Source: Euglena gracilis (lineage: Eukaryota; Euglenida; Euglenophyceae; Euglenales). Taken from it: a stretch of 64,000 nt of DNA. The first letter of the stretch is position 1. Every line of letters starts with the position of its first letter. Below the pieces are notes generated by a model. That model worked only from the letters and a program-made list of their open reading frames with translations, searched no databases and was not told where the DNA came from. Below, one piece after another: positions 62,680-64,000 of the stretch. The position numbers and the translations under genes were made by a program. The stretch is taken from contig CP154957.1 of NCBI GenBank assembly GCA_039621445.1, forward strand, positions 27,078,541 to 27,142,540, written 5' to 3'.

Positions 62680-64000
62680 ATAAGACCCCCCCCAAATAAG
62701 ACCCCCTCCAGCAACAGACCCAAAAATAAGACCCGGGTCTTATTTTAGAGTGCTGGGGGGTTTACTTGGCCCCAAAATGATCGGTTACTGCATTCCTCAT
62801 TCTGTGCTGCTGTCCCCACAAAAGCATCTTTTTAGGTTCTTTGATGGAAACTTCCAGGGTGGTCTTACATTTGATTTTCATTTTCTTTGCAGAACACCAC
62901 TCCGAAACATAATCACTTTGGGTTCTTCCGCGATTCATGCCGACCCCATCCCCTCGTTGACAAATTATAAAATTCCAAAAACAGCCTCATAATCAAAAGG
63001 TGCCATTTTGCCTTCCATTCAAACATTTTTTGGGGGGGGGTTCTGGGACGGTCTGGACTATAGATTTGCTTGCTCACAGGCTTGGGGGTACACTTTTCCC
63101 GGACCAAAACCGACCCGCCCAGTTTTCTCAAAAAAGCAACGCCCCCTCGCCCCCAAGTCAACCCACCTCCAAGCAAAATGCAAAAACAACCCAAAGTCAG
63201 CGGATAATTTATGTTTTCCCATGAGCTTTTGTTGGCCTGATAAAAATTTGAAAATGAAAGATGTTTACAATTTTTCGCAAATATACACACAACTTGCCTC
63301 TAAGCTAGACCATGGAACTCTGCAAAGATGGACTTGCTTTTGGCTTCGCATAATGGAGCACTGCGCCCTTTCGTTTGAATGGGGCCTGACCATGGTTGGT
63401 GGCCATCAAAACAATCAAGAAGAATTTCAAGACCCCTGGAGCAGCACATTATTCAGGAATTCTTTCGGCATGAAACTCGAAAAGTCTGACGAATTTGGGG
63501 AATCATTCAGGTGGGCATAAATCGGGGACCAAGAGAGTGGGTTGGTGGGTTGGGGCTGCTGGACCCCCTGGAGGGGTGATGCGCTATCAGTCAGTTTTGG
63601 GCAGGCCCCAGCTGGGCTGTATTTTTTTTTCAGGGGTTTTATCTTTGACCCTCCCCTGAACAACCCCCAAATTATTGAATCTGTTGTGGGAGCCTCCAAA
63701 ATTTTCACCCTCCGCGGCACTTCATGCCGTCAGGGGGGTGCCTTATTTTTTGGGGGTCTTATTTCTTGGTTTTTTTTGGTTGATTGACCTGGCGGGTCTC
63801 GCTTTTTTGGGGGTCTTATTTTGGGTTTACACTGCGCTCTCGTTCAGCGAATCAGAATGAGTTTAGGGTTCAAAACACTGATACTGTAGACCTCTGAACA
63901 TCAAACTTATTTTAGTCTTCACAAAAAAAATCGTGGGCTTGTCAGCACAATAACAGGAGCCCATCTGTTCATTGTTTGTTGTGCATTAGAGTGGGCACCA
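62680..64000. other. Repeat-rich right edge
   Basis: AAAATAAGACCC/GGGTCTTATTTT words occur at 62680-62750 and 63740-63825 in opposite orientation, possibly the ends of a 1.1 kb element. I see no supported exon between them. Confidence 0.4.

Overview
The window is nuclear DNA from an intron-dense eukaryote, most likely a microbial eukaryote or alga; I cannot name the species. The evidence is as follows. Coding exons are short (33-250 bp) and GC-rich with GT-AG and some GC-AG borders. Introns run to several kb and are full of microsatellites, poly-C/poly-G tracts and inverted-repeat elements. There are no bacterial-style operons. None of the long six-frame open frames is a whole gene; the real coding signal is a set of short exons that join in phase.

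Layout. 0.56-13.83 kb (+): a type I membrane protein with a signal peptide, several cysteine-rich EGF-like modules, one membrane helix and a short tail. 16.78-31.84 kb (+): a KCTD9-like gene, with a BTB/T1 domain followed by a very long pentapeptide-repeat helix. I traced about 23 exons. The five-residue repeat itself fixes the splice phase, which allows base-level calls and exposes three introns that appear to use GC donors. 32.47-about 39.94 kb (+): a coiled-coil gene ending in a block that resembles DUF2362/C12orf4 (FERRY endosomal Rab5-effector subunit). 42.6-45.3 kb (-): scattered exon-like coiled-coil pieces, weakly supported. 46.29-50.90 kb (+): a gene of unrecognised family, four of whose exons join in phase. 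57.90-60.73 kb (-): another unrecognised gene with a basic C-terminal tail. About 60 kb to the end is mostly repeats.

Mobile DNA fills the spaces. Families seen: hAT-like nonautonomous elements with CAGGG termini and exact 8-9 bp target duplications (15.6, 19.0, 50.0 and 61.9 kb); a CTTAGGCGGCC-ended family (4.2-7.2 and 8.6-10.3 kb); a 1.5 kb foldback element with TA/CAGT ends (1.9-3.4 kb); a GTAAACCCCCC-ended family whose two copies differ by an internal inversion (14.6 and 42.9 kb); and a composite element whose deletion derivative is nested inside a hAT-like element (51.2-53.8 and 62.0-62.3 kb). Two introns of the KCTD9-like gene (20,945 and 25,441) themselves look like transposons. Each starts with GCTT at the donor and has 11-12 bp terminal inverted repeats ending exactly at the acceptor. 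One is flanked by a 12 bp direct repeat that would add exactly one pentapeptide to the protein. This introner-like behaviour is the most notable signal in the window.

From about 54.34 to 57.90 kb the sequence turns sharply AT-rich and carries fragments resembling the 3' end of organellar small-subunit rRNA and part of large-subunit rRNA. A GC-rich island bounded by inverted repeats sits inside it. It is best read as organelle (probably mitochondrial) DNA in the nucleus, or as an assembly join. It ends a few bases beyond the stop codon of the minus-strand gene at 57,898.
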